NCBI GenBank assembly: GCA_903871335.1
Contig: CAIQGE010000027.1
Coordinates: 1-39,541 of the forward strand
Reading direction: 5' to 3'
Source: an uncultured Actinomycetes bacterium
Lineage (GTDB): Bacteria > Actinomycetota > Acidimicrobiia > Acidimicrobiales > RAAP-2
DNA length: 39,541 nucleotides
Within the stretch, counting starts at the first letter, position 1; the number at the start of each line of letters is the position of its first letter. The position numbers were made by a program, and so were the translations under genes. Positions 16,506-23,848 of this stretch are shown in pieces. The notes under the pieces are model-generated. The model was given only the letters and a program-made list of their open reading frames with translations, ran no database searches and was not told the DNA's origin.

Positions 16506-17093
16506 GTGCCGGAACCAGAACTCGACGAAGTTGTCATCTCGGACGCGTCCGCCATCAGGGCTTTGGCCCATCCGGCGCGACTCGCTGTCACGAACGCTCT
16601 GTTTGAACATTCCCGGGCGTTGACGGCGACTCAGGCGGCCAAAATTGCCGGCGTCTCACCGAGCGCCATGAGCTACCACCTGCGAGCTCTCGAAAAAGCG
16701 GGCATCATCAAACACGCCCCCGACAGCAATGACGGACGCGAACGACCGTGGGTTCGTGCCGGCACTTCGCTCGCCATCCGACCGCGCAGCGAAAACGCCG
16801 GTGCCGCGGCGGCCACCGACCTGGTCCTCGCCCTCACCATGGAGACCGATCGCAAACAATTACTCGAAGCGGTCAAGCGGCGCGAAGATCCCGAAGCGCG
16901 TCGCCCTCTCGACAGTGCCGCGAACTATTACCGCACGACTCTGGTGGTGAATGCGGACGAGGCGAAAACTCTCTTCGCCGCGGTTCAGAATCTCTCGGAC
17001 CCACTGCGTCTCGAAAATCGTTCGACACCGCCGAAGGACGCCGAGCTCGTCACCATCATGCTGGGCATTATTCCTGAAGGACCCATCGAATAA
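16506..17093 (+). CDS. ArsR-like winged-helix transcriptional regulator
   Basis: 195 residues. The N-terminal half (about 14-85) is a winged HTH: IRALAHPARLAVTNALF, then LTATQAAKIAGVSPSAMSYHLRALEKAGII, a typical ArsR/HTH_20 recognition region. No cysteine metal site is visible. The C-terminal half has no motif I recognise and may bind a ligand. It probably represses the divergent MFS gene. The 198 bp that encode residues about 130-195 recur at about 95% identity at 20479-20676. The GTG start is supported by TACACT 6 nt upstream. Confidence 0.88.
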   Translation: MPEPELDEVVISDASAIRALAHPARLAVTNALFEHSRALTATQAAKIAGVSPSAMSYHLRALEKAGIIKHAPDSNDGRERPWVRAGTSLAIRPRSENAGAAAATDLVLALTMETDRKQLLEAVKRREDPEARRPLDSAANYYRTTLVVNADEAKTLFAAVQNLSDPLRLENRSTPPKDAELVTIMLGIIPEGPIE

Positions 17094-17139
17094 CACGAGC
17101 CAGGCGACCACGGAGTGGCCACCACGCAATGGGAGAGAT

Positions 17140-17547
17140 ATGTACTGCACGAATGGACACCCAGCCAGTTACGACGCGCGATTTTGTGCCACGTGCGGCA
17201 TCGACACGTTTACGCACGAAGTACCAGCATCGGCGAACTTTGTCCCGGCGAGGGTCGAGACCGTGTACATCGTTCGCGAACGGCGAGCAACGAACGGTTT
17301 CGCCATCGCGTCGATGGTCCTGAGCATCGTCTGGCTCTACGGGATCGGGTCGATCATGGGCATCATCTTCGGCGTCATTGCCCGACGACAGATTAAGGAG
17401 CGCGATGAGACGGGTGAGGCATTCGCGATCACTGGTATCGCGGTGGGCTGCGCCGGACTCGTCGGGGTCGTGCTCTACTTCGTGTTCATTGACTGGTTTA
17501 TTCACTTCTGGCTTCACGCCATCCAAACCAGAAACAGCGGAGCCTGA
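17140..17547 (+). CDS. zinc-ribbon plus DUF4190 membrane protein, copy A
   Basis: 135 residues from ATG 17140, with GGGAGAG upstream. The first 25 residues hold a short zinc-ribbon-like CxNGH...CxxCG arrangement. Then come two hydrophobic segments separated by ARRQIKERDETGEAF: NGFAIASMVLSIVWLYGIGS and a second TM pair. This is the DUF4190 plan of small actinobacterial membrane proteins of unknown function. It follows the ArsR gene by 46 bp and may be co-transcribed. Its end overlaps the convergent YfhO-like gene by 34 bp. A paralogue lies at 19767-20171. Confidence 0.8.
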   Translation: MYCTNGHPASYDARFCATCGIDTFTHEVPASANFVPARVETVYIVRERRATNGFAIASMVLSIVWLYGIGSIMGIIFGVIARRQIKERDETGEAFAITGIAVGCAGLVGVVLYFVFIDWFIHFWLHAIQTRNSGA

Positions 17548-19733
17548 AACCACCGCCGTCGCACGAGCGCCAGAAGACACACCACCACAACACTCGCCGA
17601 AATGCCCAGCATCACGACGTAGTTGGCTTGGCCCACGTAGACAAAGACCACTCGATGCACGCCCGGCGCCACACGCACTCCCACAACGGCGGGAGCGAGC
17701 ATCGTCACGCGCGCGGGCATACCGTCCACGCTGACCCGCCAACCGGGATCGAATGACGCGGAGAGCGCGACGTAACCATCGCTCGACATCTGCACGACTA
17801 CGTCAGCGCGCCCCAGTGACAACTGGACCTCGCTCCTGAGCACGCGGCCGGGATGGTCCGCACGCGTCGCAACGCCCGGTCCCACGTCAGCACCGTTCCA
17901 GGCGACCACTTCCGACTCGCCTCGGAGCGCCAATTGCTCCTGACGTACCGCGGAATCAAGCGAGCCTACGGTGGCTCGATTGGCGTGGTCCACTCCCACC
18001 GCGCGAACAATCGAGACATAGTGCGTCGCGTCCAATTTCCACAGCGCATACGGGCCGCGGTGCATCACCAACGTCATCGGCAGCAATGGTCGTTGGACCG
18101 AGGGCAGCACGACGTAGCGAACACCGAACAGCACGTAGTCTCCGGCATACATCTCGTCAAAATGTGTCTCCGGTTGCGACATGAGTGACGCTGTACGCAA
18201 GTCCAAGCCCACGACGTCAAGGTCGTGTTGAGCGAGATAGTCCACGACCGGAACCGTCCCCACGGTGAACGAGATTCCCCAATTGCGAATCGATCCGGCA
18301 TAGACGCGACCATCTCGGTGATGTTCGAGGTAGGTAACCAGTGAAGCCATGTCGGCTGCATCGACCCGAGCACCGATCTGACGCGCAATGGCCGCTGCAT
18401 TCGCTGCGCCTACTTGATCCGATTCATGGACGAGAGGACCGCCAGCCAGGGCGATGAGAGCGAGTGCCGTCAGCCACCGCGTAACGTCGCGACCAGCGAA
18501 GGTGCCAAACGATACGTGGGACCTCGTCTCAAGTCGACGAACTCCACCAGCTGCAGCTTCAAACACGAAGAGCGCACCGTGAGCGGCGAGAAAGAGACCG
18601 GAAAGATGTACGCCGATCAAGAAGCGGCGAAAGTACAGGTCACCGTGCGCCGGCAGCAATCGAGCGACGACACCCCACGTGGTCGGTCCAAACCACAAAC
18701 ACAAGGACGCAACAAAAAGGATCAGAAAAGCTCGATTTAGAGGTCGGCGACGCCAGTCGAGAGCGACCACGACGAACCCCACCGCCACCAGAACGGTTAT
18801 AACGGGAAGCCGTCCCGCATCAAATACCTGTCCTGTCAGGAGCCACCGAAGTTCGTGGGGTGCCCCGTACCCTCTCATGAGTGGCGTTGAAACCAGGGTT
18901 GAATTCACCGCACTCCACGGTGCCTTGGTCACGACAGGCCACCACACCCACAGAGTCGCGATGAGAGTCGCGCCAAGCAACGTCGCCGTGGTCCTGATGC
19001 GAGCTCCGTGTCGCGGCGCAACGAAAGGGAGCACCACGACGGCCATCATCGCCAAGTAGCCCGTTTCAAAGTGCAGAGCAACCGTGGCGCTCGTGGCCAG
19101 AACAGCGAGAGGCACAAACCGAAAATCAGAGAAACTACGCCACGTGCAGGCCCACGCCAACGGAAGAGTCCACGAAGCCAACAGTTGGGCCCACAATCCA
19201 TATCCGATCCAGATGTAGGCCTTGGCCTCGTACCCAACGAAGATCGTGCTGACGAGAAACGGGCTCATCGCGGCAGTCGTAGTGGCGACCGGACGACTCA
19301 ATTGCGCGATGCGCCCCGATCCATAAATCACTACCGGCCAGAGGATCCAGAGGAGATACAAGGACCAACGAAAGACAACATCGGAGCCTATGAATCGGCC
19401 CAATGTTCCGGCCAGCCAAGCCCCCAAAGATTGGTAGTGCAATAGATGCGGCGAACCCAAATTCACGTTGGCGAACCACCTCAGCTGTGGTGGACTCCAC
19501 AGAGGTGCACCATGGGCAACGAAACGAATCATTGACTCGTGCATGACCGAGTCGTTCAAATACGACACTCGAAAAGTCGTCGGCCACCAACGCCACGCGT
19601 TCCACCCCACGACCAGACTGATCGCGACGACGACCAGCCGCCGACTAAATGCAGATGTCCCCGCAGCCGCAGCCGCGGGGACATCTGTAGAAGATCGCGA
19701 GATATCGAGTGACGCCAGTGGAGGTGGCCTCAC
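17514..19733 (-). CDS. large YfhO-like multi-pass membrane protein
   Basis: 739 residues. About 12 hydrophobic helices fill residues 30-440. A soluble C-terminal region (about 450-690) follows, then a last TM helix and a short basic tail. ASFDPGWRVSVDGMPARV and the following GVHRVVFVYV are the hallmark of YfhO-like proteins, which are related to GT-C glycosyltransferases and tied to cell-envelope or lipoteichoic glycosylation in Firmicutes. Donor and acceptor are unknown here. The GTG start is the only in-frame start after an upstream stop. It lies 33 nt after the DUF4190 copy B gene and is probably co-transcribed with it. Residues about 17-26 are encoded by a strong inverted repeat. Confidence 0.78.
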   Translation of the reverse strand: MRPPPLASLDISRSSTDVPAAAAAGTSAFSRRLVVVAISLVVGWNAWRWWPTTFRVSYLNDSVMHESMIRFVAHGAPLWSPPQLRWFANVNLGSPHLLHYQSLGAWLAGTLGRFIGSDVVFRWSLYLLWILWPVVIYGSGRIAQLSRPVATTTAAMSPFLVSTIFVGYEAKAYIWIGYGLWAQLLASWTLPLAWACTWRSFSDFRFVPLAVLATSATVALHFETGYLAMMAVVVLPFVAPRHGARIRTTATLLGATLIATLWVWWPVVTKAPWSAVNSTLVSTPLMRGYGAPHELRWLLTGQVFDAGRLPVITVLVAVGFVVVALDWRRRPLNRAFLILFVASLCLWFGPTTWGVVARLLPAHGDLYFRRFLIGVHLSGLFLAAHGALFVFEAAAGGVRRLETRSHVSFGTFAGRDVTRWLTALALIALAGGPLVHESDQVGAANAAAIARQIGARVDAADMASLVTYLEHHRDGRVYAGSIRNWGISFTVGTVPVVDYLAQHDLDVVGLDLRTASLMSQPETHFDEMYAGDYVLFGVRYVVLPSVQRPLLPMTLVMHRGPYALWKLDATHYVSIVRAVGVDHANRATVGSLDSAVRQEQLALRGESEVVAWNGADVGPGVATRADHPGRVLRSEVQLSLGRADVVVQMSSDGYVALSASFDPGWRVSVDGMPARVTMLAPAVVGVRVAPGVHRVVFVYVGQANYVVMLGISASVVVVCLLALVRRRWFQAPLFLVWMA
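19652..19687. repeat. 13-bp perfect inverted repeat inside the YfhO-like gene
   Basis: CAGATGTCCCCGC (19652-19664) and GCGGGGACATCTG (19675-19687) with a 10-nt spacer. On the minus strand it encodes the Ala-rich TDVPAAAAAGTSA segment about 50 nt downstream of the start codon. The mRNA would fold into a very stable hairpin just inside the gene, which could throttle translation or elongation. Confidence 0.75.
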
Positions 19734-19766
19734 GGAATTCGAGTGATCACAACATCAATTCGGGAT

Positions 19767-20171
19767 CTAACCCGAAAAGCCGGTAAAGCCGGTCATGTGC
19801 TGAATGTGATTCACCGCGACGGCCGCAAAGATGAAGAGGAGAATCGCACCCACCACACCAATGATCCCGAGCACGAGACCCGCAATCGCCATGCCGCCAC
19901 CGGTGCGACCTTCATTGGCGACCTGCTTGCGCGCCAGAACCGCGAAGATGATGGCCAGGACTGACGTGATGCCGTAGATCCAGACGATTCCTAAGACCAG
20001 CGACGCAATCGCGAAGCCACTGACTTTTCCGGCGTTCGTCGCCTGAACGTAGATGGGCGGAGCTGCCGGCATCGAAGTGCTGATGGCGGGTGCAGCCTGA
20101 AATGTGTCAACACCGCAGCGTGAACAGACTTCGCTGGTATCGGGATTGCTATGGCCATTCGTGCAAAGCAT
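19767..20171 (-). CDS. zinc-ribbon plus DUF4190 membrane protein, copy B
   Basis: 134 residues, paralogue of 17140-17547. The N-terminus has CTNGH...CSRCG, then a Pro/Ala linker, then GFAIASLVLGIVWIYGITSV and a second hydrophobic block, with the same ARKQV-type loop between. The two copies share the layout and much of the helix sequence, so they derive from one duplication. It heads the unit with the YfhO-like gene. TAGTCT on the minus strand about 35 nt upstream is a possible -10, and GGAG precedes the ATG. Function unknown. Confidence 0.8.
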   Translation of the reverse strand: MLCTNGHSNPDTSEVCSRCGVDTFQAAPAISTSMPAAPPIYVQATNAGKVSGFAIASLVLGIVWIYGITSVLAIIFAVLARKQVANEGRTGGGMAIAGLVLGIIGVVGAILLFIFAAVAVNHIQHMTGFTGFSG

Positions 20172-20187
20172 TGGGCTCCGTTCCGAT

Positions 20188-20297
20188 CAGAAATTGATGG
20201 TCCCCAGACTACGCACAAAGTCGACCGATTGCGGGCTCTTTCCCATCCCGGGTCGTCCAGCGATCATTGCGAAACGGGTGCCGTGGCGCAATGTCGG
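20188..20297 (-). pseudogene. DnaB-like Walker A fragment
   Basis: On the minus strand this reads GTRFAMIAGRPGMGKS followed by PQSVDFVRSLG and a stop. It resembles the Walker A region of DnaB helicases (AGRPGMGKST..LDFxRS). The Thr after GKS is replaced by Pro, and nothing else of a helicase is in frame. The sequence differs clearly from the intact dnaB nearby (GARPSVGKTAFSLG), so it comes from another DnaB lineage. It lies downstream of a dnaB 3'-end fragment, an order reversed relative to a real gene. Confidence 0.55.
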
Positions 20298-20320
20298 TTG
20301 AGAAAAGGAGCACCCCGCGA

Positions 20321-20478
20321 GATTTCGTCACCCATGTCGTTGAAGCTCGAGAACTTCGAACGGAGCACGAGATTTGTGGTCCCCACGGGTCCATTTCGAT
20401 GATTCGAAATGATGACTTCCACAACGCCTCCATTCGCGCATTGACTTCGGTGTCGTAGATCTCGGGACGATAGAGAAA
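20321..20478 (-). pseudogene. duplicated 3' end of dnaB
   Basis: By hand alignment these 158 bp match the true dnaB 3' end (21876-22034) with about 19 differences (near 88% identity), in the same orientation. A one-base deletion breaks the frame: RPEIYDTEVN is in one frame and GGVVEVIISNHRNGPVGTTN in the next. Homology stops exactly at the dnaB stop codon on one side and abuts the ArsR fragment on the other. It cannot encode a protein on its own. Confidence 0.8.
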
Positions 20479-20682
20479 GAGGCGCGTCGTCCTCTCGACA
20501 GTGCCGCGAACTATTACCGCACGACTCTGGTGGTGAATGCGGACGAGGCGAAAACTCTCTTCGCCGCGGTTCAGAATCTCTCGGACCCACTGCGTGTCGA
20601 AAATCGTTCGACACCGCCGAAGGACGCCGAACTCGTCACCATCATGCTGGGGATCATTCCCGAGGGACCCGTCGAAAGCTGA
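20479..20682 (+). pseudogene. duplicated 3' part of the ArsR-like gene
   Basis: Bases 20479-20676 match 16893-17090 with about 9 differences (near 95% identity). The reading frame is kept to a TGA at 20680-20682 (ending GIIPEGPVES), but there is no start region or HTH part. Most differences are synonymous. It joins the reversed dnaB fragment at 20478/20479 without a gap. Confidence 0.85.
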
Positions 20683-20758
20683 ATTTCCAACGGACCAACT
20701 CCCCGCGGACGCAAGCGACCATCCGACGAGTCGTCACCGAGTCACCGGTCGCATCATG

Positions 20759-21316
20759 TCACTCGTTCTCCGCAAGGATCTCTGCCTCAATTGCTCGCAG
20801 ATCAGCCACGCGATGGTCATGTGCTCCGAAGTACTCCACCAAAACTCCGGCGACGTAGTCAACACTGAGTGCCTCTGCTCGGACCATTTCCTCAATATCC
20901 GCCCAATCCCGGCGGCGATCGAAGAAGGCCTTGAAGACAGTGAGATTGTCACAGCTCAAGAATGGCAGCATCTCGCCCAGTAGTTCATGGTGAACCGTCT
21001 CGTCGTGCAGCCGCTCGTGAAAAGGTGTCGTGTTGCAAAAAACGTCTATCGCAGTCGTGTCGAGCCACAGACGGGCTTGTCCATCTCGGTGCAGCTGGAG
21101 GCGAGCCATGTCGTCGACCTCGACAAGCCCCGAGAGCGCTTCGAGCACTTCGTCCACGCGACGGAGCGGCACGAACACGTTCACGTCGACGTCCGCCGTC
21201 GTTCGTGGCGTGCCCGTACAGAACAGGAGAGCGAGCGCCCCACCGAACGCGTGAGGGATATGGGCATCGTCGAGGCGGTGGTGGACCTCAAGGATTGATT
21301 CCGTGAAGGTAGTCAT
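20759..21316 (-). CDS. nucleotidyltransferase-fold protein, putative toxin
   Basis: 185 residues from ATG 21316. FGGALALLFCTGTPRTTADVDVNVFV is the nucleotidyltransferase motif: Gly25-Gly26 and the Asp42/Asp44 pair. A third acidic position lies in WLDTTAIDVF. LTVFKAFFDRRRDWADIEEM resembles the conserved Lys and DWxDI block of AbiEii/MenT-like enzymes. The start overlaps the upstream HTH gene by ATGA, so the two are co-translated, as in toxin-antitoxin pairs. Such toxins may transfer nucleotides to tRNA or protein; the target here is unknown. I prefer this start to a longer frame that runs through the HTH gene. Confidence 0.78.
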   Translation of the reverse strand: MTTFTESILEVHHRLDDAHIPHAFGGALALLFCTGTPRTTADVDVNVFVPLRRVDEVLEALSGLVEVDDMARLQLHRDGQARLWLDTTAIDVFCNTTPFHERLHDETVHHELLGEMLPFLSCDNLTVFKAFFDRRRDWADIEEMVRAEALSVDYVAGVLVEYFGAHDHRVADLRAIEAEILAENE

Positions 21317-21627
21317 CGGCGCGTGACCTGGGGCCACACAGGTGCAACCATGTAGAACGAGCGTCGCCCCCCGACTCGATCGGTGAACTCCAGAAGGTCC
21401 TCGATCTGTTGCGTTCGCTGTTCGTCGATAACGACCTTCGAAAGGCGGATCTCGGGTTCGAACCCACACGCACGTATGATCCGTCGGAGAGTCGCAACAG
21501 ACGGATCCACCCGTCCGTGCTCGTACGCCGAGAGCGTGGTTGCCGAGGTGCCAGCGCGTCGCGCCAATTCACGTCCCGTGAGGCCCGCGCGCCGACGAGC
21601 ACTGGTGATCAAGGAGGCCGCGTCCAT
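21313..21627 (-). CDS. XRE-family HTH protein, putative antitoxin
   Basis: 104 residues from ATG 21627. Residues about 4-60 form a Cro/CI-type HTH (ARRRAGLTGRELARRAGTSATTLSAYEHGRVDP). The C-terminal part (IRLSKVVIDEQRTQQIEDLLEF) is probably the dimer or toxin-contact region. It sits directly ahead of the nucleotidyltransferase with a 4-nt overlap and has a palindrome over its own promoter, which suggests autorepression. TAAGGT lies 7 nt before the ATG. Alternative: a simple regulator of the transferase. Confidence 0.82.
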   Translation of the reverse strand: MDAASLITSARRRAGLTGRELARRAGTSATTLSAYEHGRVDPSVATLRRIIRACGFEPEIRLSKVVIDEQRTQQIEDLLEFTDRVGGRRSFYMVAPVWPQVTRR

Positions 21628-21637
21628 GTTCTTAACC

Positions 21638-21653
21638 TTATCAGATTTGATAA
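21638..21653. promoter_or_regulatory. operator palindrome of the HTH/nucleotidyltransferase pair
   Basis: TTATCAGATTTGATAA, a perfect 6-bp inverted repeat with a 4-bp spacer, 10 bp upstream of the antitoxin ATG. It overlaps the likely -10 box (TAAGGT on the minus strand, 21640-21635). A repressor bound here would block RNA polymerase. Confidence 0.65.
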
Positions 21654-21872
21654 TCTCTGGACTCCCTAGGAAGTACTTCGCGACCCCGTCTCGCCGGGAT
21701 TGTAGAAAATCTCGGGGAAGTGTTCCGAAGGCGGTGGGACTGCTCGTTCGTTGGATAACCAATCGAGATCTCGAAGCGTCGTATCGATTGATCCAGCAGT
21801 GCGATCACGTGTTCATTTGTTGATCGGAGTGGATGGTCATTACTCCGCTTCAGATGCTACGTACAGGGCGAC

Positions 21873-23243
21873 CTAGATTTCGTCGCCCATATCGTCGAAG
21901 CGCGCGAACTTCGAGCGGAACACGAGGTTCGCGGTCCCCACGGGTCCATTGCGATGCTTCGAGACAATGACTTCAACAACGCCTCGATTCGCGTCATTGA
22001 CTTCGGTGTCGTAGATCTCGGGACGGTAGAGAAACAGAACAATGTCAGCGTCCTGTTCGAGTGATCCCGATTCTCGTAGGTCGCTCATCATGGGTCGCTT
22101 GTCGGTGCGTGATTCGAGCCCACGCGACAACTGACTCAGGGCGATGACCGGGCACTCGAGTTCGCGGGCGAGAATCTTGAGGCCGCGACTCATTTCGGCG
22201 ACTTCGACCTGTCGGTTCTCGCTTCGTGACCGTGAGCTCATGAGCTGCAGGTAGTCCACGATTACGACACCCAGGTCGCCTTGTTGCTGCTTGATGCGTC
22301 GCGCGCGAGCCCGCACGTCCATAACCGTGAGATTCGGGTTGTCGTCCACGAAGATGGGCGCGTCGTGCAGTTTGTTAATCGCGGCCTGCGCTTGACCCCA
22401 CTCGGCGTTATTCAAGTCACCGGTCTTGAGTCGTGAGGAGTCGATGAGTGCGCTCGTCGCCAAAATACGCTCGGCCAGTTCGTGGCGACTCATTTCGAGC
22501 GAGAAATACAGGGCTGGTCGTCGCAGCGCCGCGCCGACGTGCAACAAGATGCCGAGCGAGAACGCCGTCTTACCGACCGACGGACGCGCACCTACGATCG
22601 TGAGGCTCGTCGACTGCAGTCCCTTGAGGAGTTCGTCCAGCTTGCGGTAACCCGTCTCGACGCCGGTGATCGCACCCTTGTTTTCGCTGCGTTCCTCGAG
22701 GAGGTCGAGTTCGTCCATCAGCAAGGGGAGCAGTGAACTCACTGAGTCGTAGCGCGCCGTGTCGCGAACTTCGAGAATCATGCGCTCCGCGGTGTCGACG
22801 ATGCCGTCGACGTCGTCGGTCACCGCGTACGCCTCATCGGCAATACGTCCGGAGATCTCGATCAGTTTTCGCTGTCGCGCCTTGTCGCGAACGATGACGG
22901 CGTAGTGCTGTGCATTGGAGACGGACGGGGTATTCAGTTGCAATGCGGCGAGAACGCCCGGGTCAATCTCCGGAGCTCCTCGTTCGCGCAACTTCTCGGA
23001 CACGGTGACCCAATCGATCTCCTTGCCGGCGTTGACGAGATCGACGATCGCGCCAAAGATCTGCCCGTGCAGGGGACGATAGAAGTCCTCCGCCACGCAG
23101 ACTTCGTTGGCGACCGACACCGCGTCAGCCGACAAGAGCATCGCGCCGAGGAGTGACTCTTCGGCCGACACGTTGTTGGGCGGAATGCGTCCGCCGCCCG
23201 ACGGTGCGCGTGTTACGGGAGAGTCATCAAGAAACTGAACCAT
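21873..23243 (-). CDS. dnaB: replicative DNA helicase DnaB
   Basis: 456 residues. The N-terminal primase-interacting domain (about 20-130) begins PPNNVSAEESLLGAMLLS. The RecA-like domain has Walker A GARPSVGKT (218-226, Lys225) and Walker B VVIVDYLQL (326-334). SKHRNGPVG near the C-terminus carries the arginine-finger region. No intein is present. It unwinds the chromosome ahead of the fork as a hexamer. A GAGG lies close before the ATG. A diverged copy of its last 159 bp occurs 1.4 kb downstream. In related genomes dnaB also sits beside rplI. Confidence 0.97.
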   Translation of the reverse strand: MVQFLDDSPVTRAPSGGGRIPPNNVSAEESLLGAMLLSADAVSVANEVCVAEDFYRPLHGQIFGAIVDLVNAGKEIDWVTVSEKLRERGAPEIDPGVLAALQLNTPSVSNAQHYAVIVRDKARQRKLIEISGRIADEAYAVTDDVDGIVDTAERMILEVRDTARYDSVSSLLPLLMDELDLLEERSENKGAITGVETGYRKLDELLKGLQSTSLTIVGARPSVGKTAFSLGILLHVGAALRRPALYFSLEMSRHELAERILATSALIDSSRLKTGDLNNAEWGQAQAAINKLHDAPIFVDDNPNLTVMDVRARARRIKQQQGDLGVVIVDYLQLMSSRSRSENRQVEVAEMSRGLKILARELECPVIALSQLSRGLESRTDKRPMMSDLRESGSLEQDADIVLFLYRPEIYDTEVNDANRGVVEVIVSKHRNGPVGTANLVFRSKFARFDDMGDEI

Positions 23244-23355
23244 AGGTCCTCAACGGTCGTCGATAGGGGCTGTGCAGCGCCAGAACAACAAGATGGGGAA
23301 AACCTTGTTGACAACGTCTCTGCATCTTGGCCGATGGGTGTCACAAAAGCGAGGA

Positions 23356-23379
23356 AGCCGGGGCCCGAAGGCCCCGGCT
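23356..23379 (-). terminator. terminator of the rpsF-ssb-rpsR-rplI operon
   Basis: A 10-bp perfect stem (AGCCGGGGCC / GGCCCCGGCT) with a tetraloop reading TTCG on the minus strand, 20 nt after the rplI stop. A short T-rich stretch (CTTTTGT) follows some bases later. It also separates rplI from dnaB transcription. Confidence 0.7.
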
Positions 23380-23398
23380 CACCCCGTTAACGGTAGAA

Positions 23399-23848
23399 CT
23401 ACGCCTTGGCGGTGACCTGAACGTTCACGGTCGCAACCACGCCCTCGAAGAGGTGAACCTCAACGGACGACGTGCCGACTTCCTTCAAGTGCTCGGCCAT
23501 GATGACCTGTGAGCGCTCGAGTGAGATGTTCGTGGCCGTGCGAATGGCGTTCACGATGTCCGCCTCAGTGACCGAACCGAACAGACGACCATTCGTACCG
23601 GCGCGAGCCGCCACGGACAGCGACGCGGCTTCGATCGTCGCGCGCTGCGTCTCGGCAGCCTGACGATCGTGAGCGTCACGAAGGTCACGCGACTTGCGCA
23701 TGGACTTCGCCTGCTCTTCCATCGTGTCCGTCGCGGCGAGGGCGAGTCCGCCCGGCAGCAGGTAGTTGCGGGCGTAACCGTTCTTCACGTCGACAATGTC
23801 GCCGCGACGGCCCACACCCTTGATGTCATTACGAAGTAGCACCTTCAT
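23399..23848 (-). CDS. rplI: 50S ribosomal protein L9
   Basis: 149 residues. [32 protein letters not shown] is the canonical N-terminal L9 domain, followed by the long connecting helix and the C-terminal domain with RLFGSVTEADI. It is the last gene of the rpsF-ssb-rpsR-rplI operon; its ATG overlaps the rpsR stop by one base (TAATG). Confidence 0.98.
   Translation of the reverse strand: MKVLLRNDIKGVGRRGDIVDVKNGYARNYLLPGGLALAATDTMEEQAKSMRKSRDLRDAHDRQAAETQRATIEAASLSVAARAGTNGRLFGSVTEADIVNAIRTATNISLERSQVIMAEHLKEVGTSSVEVHLFEGVVATVNVQVTAKA

Noticed and set aside
21440-21475. GGGTTCGAACCC, resembling a tRNA T-arm
   Set aside because: It lies inside the HTH gene; there is no acceptor stem, anticodon arm or CCA around it.
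21654-21872. Possible remnant gene between the HTH pair and dnaB
   Set aside because: A plus-strand frame exists but I recognise nothing in it and see no start signal; I leave it as unexplained intergenic DNA.
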